Of a stretch of DNA of 64,000 nt, positions 7,821 through 19,317 are shown one piece after another (position 1 is the first letter of the stretch; each line of letters opens with the position of its first letter). The DNA comes from Streptomyces olivochromogenes (GTDB lineage: Bacteria; Actinomycetota; Actinomycetes; Streptomycetales; Streptomycetaceae). The stretch is from NCBI RefSeq assembly GCF_021538895.1, contig NZ_JADDRL010000004.1, positions 1 to 64,000 on the forward strand. Direction: 5' to 3'. The notes under the pieces were generated by a model. That model did no database searches, was not told the origin of the DNA, and saw only the letters and a program-made list of their open reading frames with translations. The position numbers were made by a program, and so were the translations under genes.

Positions 7821-9911
7821 GTGCGCACCGACCTCCACCTTCACCCCACCCCCGCCGTCCGCAACCTGGGCATCCTCGCCCATGTCGACGCGGGCAAGAC
7901 CACCCTCACCGAGCGGATCCTGTATGCGACCGGCACCACACACAAGCGCGGCGAGGTCCACGACGGCACGACCGTCACCGACTTCGACCCCCAGGAGCGC
8001 GACCGCGGCATCACCATCTTCGCCGCCGCGGTCAGCTGCGCCTGGGACGGCCACCGGATCAACCTGATCGACACCCCCGGTCACGTCGACTTCGCCGACG
8101 AGGTCGAACGGTCGCTGCGCGTGCTCGACGGCGCGGTCGCGGTGTTCGACGCCGTCGCCGGGGTCGAGCCGCAGAGCGAGTCGGTGTGGCGGCAGGCCGA
8201 CCGGCACGGCGTTCCGCGGATCGCCTTCGTCAACAAGCTGGACCGCGCGGGCGCCGACCTGGACGCGGCCGTCGACTCGATCCGGCGGCGGCTGCACCCG
8301 GCCCCGCTCGTCGTGCAGTTGCCGATCGGCACCGAGGACGCCTTCACCGGCGTGGTGGATCTGCTGCGCATGCGGTCCCTGCTGTGGACCGACGGCGACG
8401 GCGGCGTTGGCGTCGGCGGCGGCGTCGGCCGCGTCGAGGAAGGCCCGGTGCCGCCGGAACTGCTGGACGAGGCACGGCGGCGGCGCCGGCTGCTGGAGGA
8501 GGCGGTGGCCGAGCTGCATCCGGCGGCGCTGGACGAGTTCTGCACGCCGTCCGGCGTCTCCACGCCGACCCTCGTGGCCGCCCTGCGCGACCTCACCCGC
8601 TCCGGCGACGGCGTGGTCGTGCTGTGCGGCTCGGCGTACCGCAACCGCGGGATCGAACCGCTGCTGGACGCGGTCTGCGCCTACCTGCCCTCACCGCTGG
8701 ACGTACCCGCCGTGCGCGGCACGTACGACGGTGCCGAGCGGCGGCGGCCGGCCGACCCCGAAGCACCGTTCGCGGCGCTGGCGTTCAAGGTGAACGCGAC
8801 CGCCACCGGACGGCTGACCCACCTGCGCGTCTACTCGGGCGCCGTCGCGAAGGGAGACACCGTGTGGGACCCGACCACGGGGCGCACCGAGCGCGTCGCG
8901 CGGATCCTGCGGGTGATGGCCGACCGGCACGTCCCGCTGGACCGGGCGGTCGCCGGGGACATCGTCGCCGTGGTGGGCCTCAAGTCCGCCCGGGCCGGCT
9001 CGACCCTGTGCGACCGGCAGGCGCCGATCGTGCTGGAACCGCCCGTGTCCGCCGACCCTGTGGTGTCCGTGGCGGTCGAGGCCCGCAGGAGCGCCGACAC
9101 GGGGCGGCTGGCCACCGCGCTGGCCCGGCTCGCCGAGGAGGATCCGTCGCTGGTGGTGCGGACCGACCCGGAGACCGGCCAGACCGTGCTGTCCGGCATG
9201 GGCGAACTGCACCTGGAGGTGGCGGTGGAGAAGATCCGGCGTGACGGCGGCCTGGAGGTCACCGTGGGCCGGCCGCGCGTGTCCTACCGGGAGACGGTCG
9301 TCGAGGGCGTGTCCGGTCTGGTCTTCCGGCACGTCAAACAGGACGGCGGGGCGGGCCAGTTCGCCCATGTCGTGCTCGACGTGGAGCCCCTGACGGCCGA
9401 AGTCGGCACCACCGGCTTCGAGTTCCGCTCGACGGTGGTCGGCGGGCGCGTGCCGCAGGAGTACGTCCGCGCGGTCGAGGCCGGCTGCCGGGACGCCCTG
9501 GCCGAGGGCCCGCTCGGCGGTCATCCGGTGACGGGAGTGCGGGTCACCCTGACCGACGGGGCGACCCATGTGAAGGACTCCTCGGACACGGCCTTCCGCA
9601 CGGCCGGCCGGCTCGGGCTGCGGCAGGCCCTGCGCGCCTGCGCGACGGCCTTGCTGGAACCGGTCGCCGAGGTCACGGTCACCGTGCCCGAGGAGGCCGT
9701 GGGCGGGGTGCTCGGCGACCTGTCGGCCCGGCGCGGCCGGGTCACGGGATCCGAGTCCCGCGGCGGCGCGGCGGTCCTCACCGCCACCGTGCCGCTGGCC
9801 GAACTGTTCGGCTACGCGACCCGGTTGCGCAGCCGCACCCAGGGCCGGGGCAGCTTCACCACCCGGCCCGCCGGGTACGTACCGGCGCCCGCCACGGCGC
9901 CGGTCGCGTAG
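7821..9911 (+). CDS. Elongation factor G paralogue
   Basis: A 696-residue translational GTPase starting at GTG. The G motifs are present: AHVDAGKTT (G1), RGITI (G2), DTPGHVDF (G3) and NKLDRAG (G4). Domain II follows, then domains III-V, ending with the EF-G signature [11 protein letters not shown]. It differs from housekeeping EF-G: G1 has [13 protein letters not shown] where canonical EF-G has AHIDAGKTTTTER, and a Gly/Val-rich insertion (GVGVGGGVG) lies within the G' subdomain. Streptomycetes carry such a second fus-like gene whose role is poorly defined. Divergent transcription next to the peptide operon allows a resistance role, but the gene may simply be a conserved chromosomal neighbour. 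Confidence 0.88.
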   Translation: MRTDLHLHPTPAVRNLGILAHVDAGKTTLTERILYATGTTHKRGEVHDGTTVTDFDPQERDRGITIFAAAVSCAWDGHRINLIDTPGHVDFADEVERSLRVLDGAVAVFDAVAGVEPQSESVWRQADRHGVPRIAFVNKLDRAGADLDAAVDSIRRRLHPAPLVVQLPIGTEDAFTGVVDLLRMRSLLWTDGDGGVGVGGGVGRVEEGPVPPELLDEARRRRRLLEEAVAELHPAALDEFCTPSGVSTPTLVAALRDLTRSGDGVVVLCGSAYRNRGIEPLLDAVCAYLPSPLDVPAVRGTYDGAERRRPADPEAPFAALAFKVNATATGRLTHLRVYSGAVAKGDTVWDPTTGRTERVARILRVMADRHVPLDRAVAGDIVAVVGLKSARAGSTLCDRQAPIVLEPPVSADPVVSVAVEARRSADTGRLATALARLAEEDPSLVVRTDPETGQTVLSGMGELHLEVAVEKIRRDGGLEVTVGRPRVSYRETVVEGVSGLVFRHVKQDGGAGQFAHVVLDVEPLTAEVGTTGFEFRSTVVGGRVPQEYVRAVEAGCRDALAEGPLGGHPVTGVRVTLTDGATHVKDSSDTAFRTAGRLGLRQALRACATALLEPVAEVTVTVPEEAVGGVLGDLSARRGRVTGSESRGGAAVLTATVPLAELFGYATRLRSRTQGRGSFTTRPAGYVPAPATAPVA

Positions 9912-9921
9912 CGGTCGCGGT

Positions 9922-9947
9922 GGCGCGGCGGCGGTTGCCGCCGCGCC
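9922..9947. terminator. Hairpin between convergent genes
   Basis: GGCGCGGCGG pairs perfectly with CCGCCGCGCC around a six-base loop, 10 bases after the EF-G stop and just before the end of the opposing gene. No U-tract, as is common in Streptomyces. It could serve both genes. Confidence 0.6.
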
Positions 9948-9966
9948 CCGCGTCCCCGGTTCCTCG

Positions 9967-11760
9967 TCAGGGGTACGACACCACCGTCGACGGCGTGGTC
10001 GAGGTGCCCGACGTCGGCGCCCCGAAGTCGTTGACCACGTGCTCGTACTGCCCGTTCCCGCCGAGCGAGACGACCAGCAGGTTGTGGAACCGCACGCCCG
10101 GCCGGGCGGGCGCGGCGAAGCCGTGGTGCTGCACGATCGTCGGGTCGACGTTGTAGTAGCAGTAGCTGCCCAGGCCCCACCCCTCGTGCGCGGTGACGCC
10201 GTCGCCGACCTTGTAGGCGGCGTAGCCCTTGACCGGGCCGTTCTGGATCGCGGCCTGGTTCGGGGCGTCGTACGCCTTCTCGTTCTGGAAGAAGATCGTG
10301 CGGCCCCGCTGGCCGTTCCACTGCACGTCGTACTTGTTGAAGTGCTCGACGAACAGGCCGGTCGCCAGGACGTCGTGGCCGTTGACGACGACACCGTAGT
10401 CGGCCCGGTTGGTCTCCCAGCCGACGCCGGTGCCGTGGTCGGCGCGCCACACCCAGGTGTGGTCGACGATCGTGTGCCGGCTGTTGACGACCATGCTCGT
10501 GGTGGCCCGGCCCGCGCCCGCGCCGCCGATGCGCACGAACACGTCCTGCACGGTGGTGGGGTTGGCAAAGTGGTCCCGGGACGCGCCCGCGGGCCCGATC
10601 TCCAGCAGGGTCGGGGAGTTGACCGGTCCCGCGTCGACGAGGAAGCCCGCGAGGCGGACCCCGTCCACGTCGGCGACCTTCAGGGCGGTGACGCCGTTGT
10701 CGGGCACGATGGTCGCGTATCCCAGGCCCAGGACCACGGTGCCCGCACGGTTCACCTGGATCGGCCGGTCCACGTGGTAGATGCCCGGGGTGAGCAGCAG
10801 GTGAAGTCCCTGTGCGAGCGCCTGGTTGAGGGTCGCGGCGGTGACGCCGGGCCGGGCGACGTAGAACCGCGACAGCGGCAGGGACGTCCCGCGTGGTGTG
10901 CCGTTGCCCCAGGTGACCCCGCGCGCGTTCGTCCGCTTCTCGGGCAGGAAGACACGGAACTCGCCTCCGCCGACGTACAGGAAGGGCTTCTCGCGGGAGA
11001 CCGGCGTCGTGTCGAGCGTGGTGTACGGCGGGTTCGGGAAGCTCTGCGCCGGGGCGCCCTCGACGCCGGAGAACACCATGTTCCACACGCCGTTGAGCCA
11101 GCTGCCGATCGCGCTGTCACGGGTGTACCACTGCTGCTGGGAGTACGGGCCGACCTGGCCGTCGATCCGGCTGTCCGCGATGTAGCCGCCGCTCGCCCAG
11201 CCGTAGCCGGTGGGGGAGAGGTTGAGGCCGCCGCGGACATGCATACGGCGGAAGGGCGCGGCCTGGGCGACGGCCCACCGGTTGGTCCCGTTCGCCGGGA
11301 CCAGGGCCAGGTTCTCCGCCGAACGCCAGAAGTTCTGCGTGGCGTTGCCGTTGAACCAGCCCGCGTCGACCGTCACGTCCCCGTTGATGGTCGTGTCGTC
11401 CGGGGACAGGCCGAGGCCCGCGATGGACGTGTAGAAGCCGAGCTGGGCGTTGAGCCCGTGGTAAGTGCCGGGCTTGAACAGCAGGGCGTAGCGGCCGGTG
11501 CCGAACTGTGCCGACTCCTGCTGCCGGAACACCTGGTCCAGCCGGGCCTGGATGTCCGGCGTCGACGGGTCGAAGACCAGGACGCCCGGGCCGAGGTCGC
11601 CGCCGCCGGGCAGGGCGGCGGGGCGCTTTCGGGACGGGGCGGCCGACGCGGGCGCGGCTCCGCCCGCCACGGCCGAGGCGACGGCGGCCGCGCCGGCGGC
11701 GCCGAGCAGGGTTCTGCGGCCGACGGAGGGTCCCCGCGAAGCGGGGGAGTGGGAGGTCAT
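9967..11760 (-). CDS. Tat-exported beta-helix protein, GH55-like (exo-beta-1,3-glucanase candidate)
   Basis: 597 residues. The N-terminus has a twin-arginine signal (VGRRTLLGAAGAAAV) ending at ASA. The body has repeated beta-helix-type stretches (YALLFKPGTYHG, LHLLLTPGIYHVDRPIQV, GTVVLGLGYATIVPDNG), with two copies of the PGxYH pattern in the N- and C-terminal halves. Such two-part beta-helices of about 600 residues are typical of GH55 exo-beta-1,3-glucanases. Streptomyces homologues are often annotated vaguely, so the enzyme class is inference. It is divergently transcribed from a sugar ABC operon and a beta-glucosidase, next to a GH16 enzyme. Its promoter region carries the same operator type as the GH16 genes near 61 kb. 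Confidence 0.65.
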   Translation of the reverse strand: MTSHSPASRGPSVGRRTLLGAAGAAAVASAVAGGAAPASAAPSRKRPAALPGGGDLGPGVLVFDPSTPDIQARLDQVFRQQESAQFGTGRYALLFKPGTYHGLNAQLGFYTSIAGLGLSPDDTTINGDVTVDAGWFNGNATQNFWRSAENLALVPANGTNRWAVAQAAPFRRMHVRGGLNLSPTGYGWASGGYIADSRIDGQVGPYSQQQWYTRDSAIGSWLNGVWNMVFSGVEGAPAQSFPNPPYTTLDTTPVSREKPFLYVGGGEFRVFLPEKRTNARGVTWGNGTPRGTSLPLSRFYVARPGVTAATLNQALAQGLHLLLTPGIYHVDRPIQVNRAGTVVLGLGYATIVPDNGVTALKVADVDGVRLAGFLVDAGPVNSPTLLEIGPAGASRDHFANPTTVQDVFVRIGGAGAGRATTSMVVNSRHTIVDHTWVWRADHGTGVGWETNRADYGVVVNGHDVLATGLFVEHFNKYDVQWNGQRGRTIFFQNEKAYDAPNQAAIQNGPVKGYAAYKVGDGVTAHEGWGLGSYCYYNVDPTIVQHHGFAAPARPGVRFHNLLVVSLGGNGQYEHVVNDFGAPTSGTSTTPSTVVSYP

Positions 11761-11801
11761 GGGGCGGCTCTCCTCATTCAGGAAGCGAACGGTGGGGAGT
11801 T

Positions 11802-11817
11802 CGGGGAGCGCTCTCTC
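11802..11817. promoter_or_regulatory. Operator-like site with promoter of the beta-helix gene
   Basis: A GAGCGCTC core (11806-11813) matches 11 of 16 positions of TTGAGAGCGCTCTCAA found twice near 61-63 kb. On the minus strand a TTGACG (11854-11849), 17-base spacer and AAGCAT (11831-11826) lie just upstream, so the site falls near the transcription start, as at the GH16 genes. LacI-family repressors bind such CG-centred palindromes. Confidence 0.5.
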
Positions 11818-11847
11818 GCCGGGGAATGCTTCATGCGGTGAATGGAC

Positions 11848-11921
11848 CCGTCAAGGGGTGCGACGAGAGTTCGTCGCACTCTGTCCAAACCCTTGACGGA
11901 CCCGCCTTCCGAGGTTTAACT
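11848..11921. promoter_or_regulatory. Divergent promoters flanking a perfect palindrome
   Basis: CCGTCAAGGG (11848-11857) and CCCTTGACGG (11890-11899) form an inverted repeat whose arms contain back-to-back TTGACG -35 boxes. The plus-strand one (11893-11898) has TTAACT (11916-11921) 17 bases on. Between the arms lies a second perfect inverted repeat, GTGCGACGA (11858-11866), a GAGT spacer, and TCGTCGCAC (11871-11879), placed where one bound regulator could affect both directions. Confidence 0.55.
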
Positions 11922-11973
11922 CACGTCCTAAATTAAGCCATGATGGCAATCCCGGAAGGGGACACCAGGACCC

Positions 11974-13290
11974 ATGCGCACCATCCGAGCCGCTGCTGTC
12001 GGCGCCGTCACCCTGTCTCTCGCCCTCGCGGCCACGGCCTGCGGCGGCGGTTCGTCGACCGGCGGGGGGTCCGACAACTCGCCGAAGACGCTCACCTACT
12101 GGGCCTCCAACCAGGGCGCCAGCATCGCCGTCGACAAGAAGGTCCTCCAGCCCGAACTCGACAAGTTCGAGAAGCGCACGGGCATCAAGGTGAAGCTGGA
12201 GGTCGTCCCCTGGTCCGACCTGCTCAACCGGATCCTCACCGCGACCACCTCCGGCCAGGGTCCCGACGTGCTCAACATCGGCAACACCTGGAGCGCCTCG
12301 CTGCAGGCCACCGGCGCGCTGCTGCCCTGGGACGCGAAGAACTTCGCGAAGATCGGCGGCAAGGACCGGTTCGTCGACTCGGCGCTCGGCTCCACCGGCG
12401 CCGAGGGCAAGGACCCGGCGGCCGTCCCGCTGTACTCGATGGCCTACGCGCTCTACTACAACAAGCAGATCTTCGCCGACGCGGGCATCTCCAAGCCCCC
12501 GGCCACCTGGGACGAACTGGTCGCCGACGGCAAGAAGATATCCGCGAAGGGCAAGTCGGTCCTCGGCGCCGAAGGTTCGAACGTCGCGGAGAACATCCAC
12601 CACGTCTTCGTCTTCGCCAAGCAGCACGGCGCGGACTTCTTCACCGCCGACGGCAAGCCCGACTTCACCAACGACAACGTGGTCGCCGCCGTCAAGCAGT
12701 ACGTCGACCTGATGGCCAAGGACAAGGTCATCCCGACCGGCAACGCCGAGTACGCGCAGAACCAGTCCGTCAGCGACTTCGCCAAGGGCAAGCAGGCGAT
12801 GCTGCTGTGGCAGTCCGCGTCCTCCAACCTCAAGTCGCAGGGCATGAGCGAGGACGCCTACGGCATCGCCCCCGTCCCCGTGCAGTCCGGCACCCCCGGC
12901 ACCGGCGCCCAGGTCAACTCGATGGTCGCCGGCATCAACCTCGCCGTCTTCAAGAACACCGACAACCTCGACGGCGCCACCAAGTTCGTGAAGTTCATGA
13001 CCAGCGACGCGGAACAGAAGATCCTCAACACCGCCTACAGCTCCATCCCGCCGGTCAAGGCCGCCCAGTCGGACGCCGCGTTCACCGCCCCGGCGAACGC
13101 CGTCCTGAAGGACACCCTGGCCACCAGCGCCGCCGCGCTGCCGCAGGTCGCCTCCGAGTCGCAGTTCGAGACCACGGTCGGTACGGCCGTCAAGGACCTG
13201 TTCGCGGACGCCGCCGCCGGACGCCCGGTGACCACCGACTCGGTGAAGGCGGCGCTCCAGAAGGCCCAGCAGCAGATGCCCGCGAAGTGA
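11974..13290 (+). CDS. Sugar ABC transporter substrate-binding lipoprotein
   Basis: 438 residues, first gene of a three-gene transporter operon. The N-terminus is a lipoprotein signal (LALAATACGGG, lipid on Cys), followed by a Gly/Ser linker and an extracellular-solute-binding family 1 fold (LTYWASNQGA ... GPDVLNIGNTWSASL). A GGAAGGGGA about 10 bases upstream of the ATG is the ribosome site. Genes for two permeases and an intracellular GH1 beta-glucosidase follow directly, so an oligosaccharide such as laminaribiose or a longer beta-glucan fragment is the likely cargo. As usual for this class, no ATPase gene is present; streptomycetes commonly use the shared MsiK ATPase. Confidence 0.9.
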   Translation: MRTIRAAAVGAVTLSLALAATACGGGSSTGGGSDNSPKTLTYWASNQGASIAVDKKVLQPELDKFEKRTGIKVKLEVVPWSDLLNRILTATTSGQGPDVLNIGNTWSASLQATGALLPWDAKNFAKIGGKDRFVDSALGSTGAEGKDPAAVPLYSMAYALYYNKQIFADAGISKPPATWDELVADGKKISAKGKSVLGAEGSNVAENIHHVFVFAKQHGADFFTADGKPDFTNDNVVAAVKQYVDLMAKDKVIPTGNAEYAQNQSVSDFAKGKQAMLLWQSASSNLKSQGMSEDAYGIAPVPVQSGTPGTGAQVNSMVAGINLAVFKNTDNLDGATKFVKFMTSDAEQKILNTAYSSIPPVKAAQSDAAFTAPANAVLKDTLATSAAALPQVASESQFETTVGTAVKDLFADAAAGRPVTTDSVKAALQKAQQQMPAK

Positions 13291-13301
13291 GCACCGGCAC
13301 C

Positions 13302-14288
13302 ATGACGACCGCCACCGAGGTCAGGAAGCCGGTGCACAAGAGCTCCCCCGGGGCGGCGCGCCACCCGCGCCGCCCCGGGCGGATCCGCCGCGTCTCCCTG
13401 CCCTACCTGCTTCTTCTGCCCGCCCTGGTGCTCGAACTCCTGGTCCATCTGGTGCCGATGGTGATAGGCATCGTGATGAGCTTCAAGGAGCTCACGCAGT
13501 TCTACATCCGCGACTGGGGCAGCGCCCCCTGGTCCGGTCTCGACAACTACTCGATGTCGGTGGACTTCAACGCCCCCGTCGGCGAGGCGCTGCTGCACTC
13601 CTTCCTCGTCACCGTCGGCTTCACTCTGCTGTCGGTGGCCCTGTGCTGGCTGATCGGCACGGCCGCCGCGATCTGCATGCAGGACACCTTCCGCGGCCGC
13701 GGCCTGCTGCGCGCCCTGTTCCTGGTGCCGTACGCGCTGCCCGTCTACGCGGCCGTCATCACCTGGGTGTTCATGTTCCAGCACGACAACGGCCTGGTGA
13801 ACCACGTCCTGCACGACCAGCTGCACCTCACCGACAAGCCGTCCTTCTGGCTGATCGGCGACAACAGCTTCTACGCCCTGCTGACCGTGTCCGTGTGGAA
13901 GGGCTGGCCGTTCGCCTTCCTCATCGTGATGGCCGGCCTGCAGAACATCCCGAAGGAGCTGTACGAGGCGGCCGCGCTGGACGGCGCCGGGATGTGGCAG
14001 CAGATCCGCCGCATCACCCTGCCGTCCCTGCGCCCCGTCAACCAGGTGCTGGTCCTGGTCCTGTTCCTGTGGACCTTCAACGACTTCAACACGCCGTACG
14101 TCCTGTTCGGCAGGTCCGCCCCCGAGGCCGCGGACCTCATCTCGGTCCACATCTACCAAGCGTCCTTCGTCACCTGGAACTTCGGCACCGGCTCGGCGAT
14201 GTCCGTCCTGCTGCTCCTGTTCCTGCTCGTCGTGACGGGCACGTACCTGCTGCTCACCTCACGCGGACGGAGGGCCGCAGATGTCTAG
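13302..14288 (+). CDS. Sugar ABC transporter permease (MalF-type)
   Basis: 328 residues with six predicted membrane helices. The conserved cytoplasmic EAA loop reads KELYEAAALDGAGMWQQIRR, the contact site for the ATPase. The ATG at 13302 is 12 bases after the binding-protein stop; a GTG at 13287 overlapping that stop is an alternative start, adding five residues. The long basic N-terminus before the first helix is typical. The end overlaps the start of the second permease gene by eight bases, implying translational coupling. Confidence 0.9.
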   Translation: MTTATEVRKPVHKSSPGAARHPRRPGRIRRVSLPYLLLLPALVLELLVHLVPMVIGIVMSFKELTQFYIRDWGSAPWSGLDNYSMSVDFNAPVGEALLHSFLVTVGFTLLSVALCWLIGTAAAICMQDTFRGRGLLRALFLVPYALPVYAAVITWVFMFQHDNGLVNHVLHDQLHLTDKPSFWLIGDNSFYALLTVSVWKGWPFAFLIVMAGLQNIPKELYEAAALDGAGMWQQIRRITLPSLRPVNQVLVLVLFLWTFNDFNTPYVLFGRSAPEAADLISVHIYQASFVTWNFGTGSAMSVLLLLFLLVVTGTYLLLTSRGRRAADV

Positions 14289-15162
14289 CCCCGCCGCCTC
14301 CCGGATTCCGTCGGTCTCCCCGACGGCCCCACCGCGCTCCTTCCTCTGGACCCGGCGGATCTTCCTCACCCTGCTCACCGGCTTCGTCCTGGTGCCGGTG
14401 TACGTCATGATCTCCAGTTCGCTGAAGCCCCTGGCGGACGTGACGGGCAAGTTCCGCTGGCTGCCGCGCGGGCTGACGATCCGCCCGTACATCGACATCT
14501 GGTCGACGGTCCCGCTCGCCAAGTACTTCGCGAACTCCCTGATCGTGGCGGGCGCGGCGACCGTCTGCTCGGTGGTGATCGCGGTGTTCGCCGCGTACGC
14601 CGTCAGCCGCTACAGCTTCCGCGGCAAGCGCGTCTTCACGGTCACCGTGCTGTCGACGCAGATGTTCCCCGGCATCCTCTTCCTGCTGCCCCTGTTCCTG
14701 CTGTACGTCAACATCGGCAACGCCACCGGCATCGCCCTGTTCGGCTCGCGCGGCGGCCTGATCCTGACGTACCTCACCTTCTCCCTCCCGTTCTCGATCT
14801 GGATGCTCATCGGGTACTTCGACTCGGTGCCGCGCGATCTGGACGAGGCGGCGCTGGTGGACGGCTGCGGACCGCTCGGCGCGCTCTTCCGCGTCGTCGT
14901 GCCGGCCGCGATCCCCGGCATCGTCGCGGTCGCCGTCTACGCCTTCATGACCGCCTGGGGCGAGGTCCTCTTCGCCTCCGTCATGACCAACGACACCACC
15001 CGCACCCTGGCCGTCGGCCTCCAGGGCTACTCCACGCTCAACGACGTGTACTGGAACCAGATCATGGCCGCGTCGCTGGTCGTGAGCGTGCCCGTGGTCG
15101 CGGGCTTCCTGCTGCTGCAGCGCTATCTCGTCGCGGGACTGACGGCGGGCGCCGTCAAGTGA
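14281..15162 (+). CDS. Sugar ABC transporter permease (MalG-type)
   Basis: 293 residues, six predicted helices, partner of the preceding permease. The EAA loop is present as [20 protein letters not shown]. It overlaps the previous gene and is followed within 30 bases by the beta-glucosidase. Together with the binding protein it would form a carbohydrate-uptake type 1 importer needing an external ATPase. Confidence 0.9.
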   Translation: MSSPAASRIPSVSPTAPPRSFLWTRRIFLTLLTGFVLVPVYVMISSSLKPLADVTGKFRWLPRGLTIRPYIDIWSTVPLAKYFANSLIVAGAATVCSVVIAVFAAYAVSRYSFRGKRVFTVTVLSTQMFPGILFLLPLFLLYVNIGNATGIALFGSRGGLILTYLTFSLPFSIWMLIGYFDSVPRDLDEAALVDGCGPLGALFRVVVPAAIPGIVAVAVYAFMTAWGEVLFASVMTNDTTRTLAVGLQGYSTLNDVYWNQIMAASLVVSVPVVAGFLLLQRYLVAGLTAGAVK

Positions 15163-15188
15163 ACCCGCCCCGTTCCGAAGGGACTTAC

Positions 15189-16553
<1,365 letters not shown>

Positions 16554-16564
16554 GGAGGACCCCC

Positions 16565-16596
16565 GGTGGGCGCGCGTGCGGGAGCGCGCGCCCACC
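16565..16596 (+). terminator. Hairpin after the beta-glucosidase operon
   Basis: A 12-bp perfect stem, GGTGGGCGCGCG with CGCGCGCCCACC, and an eight-base loop, starting 12 bases after the stop codon. It would end the transporter operon before the GH16 gene. Confidence 0.7.
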
Positions 16597-16697
16597 GCGA
16601 GGGGACCGACAGGCGAGTGAAGTGGCGAGTGAAGTGACATGAGCACGCCACACATGCACACGTCCATGCACACCCCCACCTCCCCAAGGAGAGCCGC

Positions 16698-18568
16698 ATG
16701 GCATCCCGCACCTTACGCATGCTCCTGAGCGCACTCGCGACGCTGGCGTTCCTGGGCGCGAGCCCGGCACTCGCCGCCCCCGCCCCCTCCGCCGTGGCCC
16801 CGGTCTGGGACACCGACCGCGCGGCCACCGCCTACGCCGCGAACCCGGCCGCCGTCACCGCCTCCGGCAGCGAGAACGCCGGCACCACGCCGGGCCTGGC
16901 CTTCGACGCGAACGGCGCGACCCGTTGGTCCAGCAACTTCGCCGACGACGCCTGGATCCGTCTCGACCTCGGTACGACGATCCGCGTCGACCGGGTCGTC
17001 CTGGACTGGGAGGCGGCGTACGGCAGGAAGTACGTCCTGGAGGCGTCCCGCAACGGCACCGACTGGACCCCCTTCTACACCGAGACCGACGGCACCGGCG
17101 GCACGATCACGGCCCACACGTACCCCCAGGAGGTCACCGGCCGCTACATCCGCCTGCGCGGCATCGAACGCGCCACGCCCTGGGGCTACTCACTCTGGTC
17201 TTTCAGGGTCTACGGCGGCGAACCGACCCCGGGCTCCACCACCCGCAGCAACCTCGCCCTGAACCACCCGGCGTACTCCAACTACTACCAACACGCGGGG
17301 AACTCACCGGCGTTCGTCACGGACGGCGGCCGGCCCGCCAACCTCAAGGACGACACGACCCGCTGGTCGAGCGACTGGAACGCCGACCGCTGGATCTCCG
17401 TGGACCTCGGCGCCCCGTCCACGATCTCCTCCGTGGACCTGTATGGGAGGCGGCCTACGCCGTCGACTACCAACTCCAGGTCTCCGACGACAACCGCACC
17501 TGGCGCACGGTCCACCAGCCCTCGGCCGCGGAAGTCGCCACGCGCCGCGCGAACGTCAAGCCCCCCTCGGAGGCAACGGGCCTGCACGACGCGATCACCC
17601 TCCCGTCTCCGGTGTCGGGCCGCTACATCCGCACGCTCGGCAAGGAGCGCCGCTCCTTCTACAACCCGGCCCCCTACACGGCCCAGTTCGGCTACTCCCT
17701 CTACGAGTTCGAGGTCTGGGGCACGGGCGGCAGCGCGGTGGCGGCCTACCCCGCCCTGCCGACGGACCAGTCCGGCACCTACCGCACGACCTTCTTCGAC
17801 GACTTCACCGGAGCCGCCCTCGACCGCTCCAAGTGGCGGGTCGTGCGCACCGGCACGGAGATGGGCCCGGTCAACGGCGAGTCACAGGCGTACGTCGACT
17901 CGACGGACAACGTCCGCACGGAGAACGGCAATCTGATCCTCGGCGCCAAGTACTGCAAGGGCTGCACGCAGGCGGGCGGCGGCACCTACGACTTCACCTC
18001 CGGCCGCATCGACACCAGCACCCACTTCGACTTCACATACGGCAAGGTCAGCGCCCGTATGAAACTCCCTGTCGGCGACGGCTTCTGGCCCGCCTTCTGG
18101 CTGCTCGGCAGCAACGTCGACGACCCGTCCGTCTCCTGGCCCGCCTCCGGCGAGACCGACATCATGGAGAACATCGGCTACCCCGACTGGACCAGCTCGG
18201 CCCTCCACGGCCCCGGCTACTCGGCGGACGGCAACATCGGCGCCCGCCAGACGTACCCGAACGGCGGCACGGCGGACCAGTGGCACACGTACGCGGTGGA
18301 GTGGACACCGACGGCACTGCGCTTCTCCGTCGACGACCGCGTGGTCCAGGAGACGACCCGCAACAAACTGGAATCCACGCGGGGCCAATGGGTCTACGAC
18401 CACAACCAGTACGTGATCCTCAACCTCGCCCTCGGCGGCGCCTACCCCGCCGGCTGGAACAAGGTGACGAGTCCCTACTGGGGGCTGCCGCAGTCGAGCG
18501 TGGACAAGGTCGCGGGCGGGGGAGTGCGGGCGGAGGTGGACTGGGTTCGGGTGGAGCAGAAGGGGTGA
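16698..18568 (+). pseudogene. Secreted F5/8C + GH16 beta-glucanase, frame broken
   Basis: Starts with a Sec signal peptide (LLSALATLAFLGASPALAAP). A first discoidin/F5-8C carbohydrate-binding domain follows (about residues 35-180), then a second one (SNLALNHPAYSN...) that breaks at 17442-17443 after SSVDL. The downstream frame resumes with WEAAYAVDYQLQVSDD, so one base appears to be missing before the Trp codon. The rest encodes the end of that domain and a complete GH16 catalytic domain with the nucleophile/acid motif ETDIMEN. Restored length is about 623 residues. As written, the catalytic domain cannot be made. A sequencing error is quite possible because everything downstream is intact. 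Confidence 0.85.
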
Positions 18569-18669
18569 CCGGTTGAACCACGCGGGCAGCCGCGTGCGTT
18601 CGTGTGCATCCGGGCGGAATCACGGGACCACCGCCACGCGGACGACTCGCGCGTGACAGGATCCCGACC

Positions 18670-19275
18670 ATGAGCGCATCCCCGGCGGTAAGGAGCCTGC
18701 GCGCCGCCGTGTTCGCCGCGGTGTGCGTGTTGCTCGCTGCCGCCGGGCACGGGCTGGCGATGGGGGCGATGCCGCCGTTGTGGGCCGACGGGGTCGGATT
18801 CCTGGTCGTGTTCGTGGCGGGGTGGCTGCTCGGCGGGCGGGAGCGGTCGCTGGCGGGGATCGGTGCGGCCATGCTCGTCACCCAGGCGGGGCTGCACGTC
18901 GCCTTCGACGCGGCCCGCCCCGCCGCGCCCATCTCTGGACACGCCATGCGGATGGCGGCCATGCACGGCCACACCATGGCCGCCGTGGTCACCCGTCCGC
19001 ACGCGCTCACCGCCCACGCCACCGTCGCCCATGTCCTCGCCGCCCTCCTCGCCTCCTGGTGGCTGCGGCGCGGTGAGGTCGCCCTGTGGTCGCTGTTGCG
19101 GCGGGCCGTCGCGTGTGTGCCCGGGCTTGTCGCCTGGTGGCGGGACACGCCGTTGCCCGTGTCGCCGGAACGTCCTCGGCCGGTCCCGGTCGTCGTCGTT
19201 CCGGCGCGACGGCTTCCGATACGTCATGCCGTGAGCCGGCGTGGGCCCCCGGTCCGGATCCCGTACTCGATCTGA
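18670..19275 (+). CDS. Membrane protein with His/Met-rich segment
   Basis: 201 residues with about four hydrophobic segments. Between segments lies GHAMRMAAMHGHTMAAV, continuing into TRPHALTAHATVAH, a His/Met cluster that could bind copper or another soft metal. The C-terminal third is basic and Pro/Arg-rich and probably cytoplasmic. It is followed 42 bases later by a YcnI-like gene, which supports a metal role, but I recognise no named family. The ATG at 18670 is used; a GTG at 18604 would add residues with no membrane or signal features. Confidence 0.7.
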   Translation: MSASPAVRSLRAAVFAAVCVLLAAAGHGLAMGAMPPLWADGVGFLVVFVAGWLLGGRERSLAGIGAAMLVTQAGLHVAFDAARPAAPISGHAMRMAAMHGHTMAAVVTRPHALTAHATVAHVLAALLASWWLRRGEVALWSLLRRAVACVPGLVAWWRDTPLPVSPERPRPVPVVVVPARRLPIRHAVSRRGPPVRIPYSI

Positions 19276-19317
19276 CCCCCCATCACTCCTTCAGTACGTA
19301 CGGAGATCCACTCGCCC

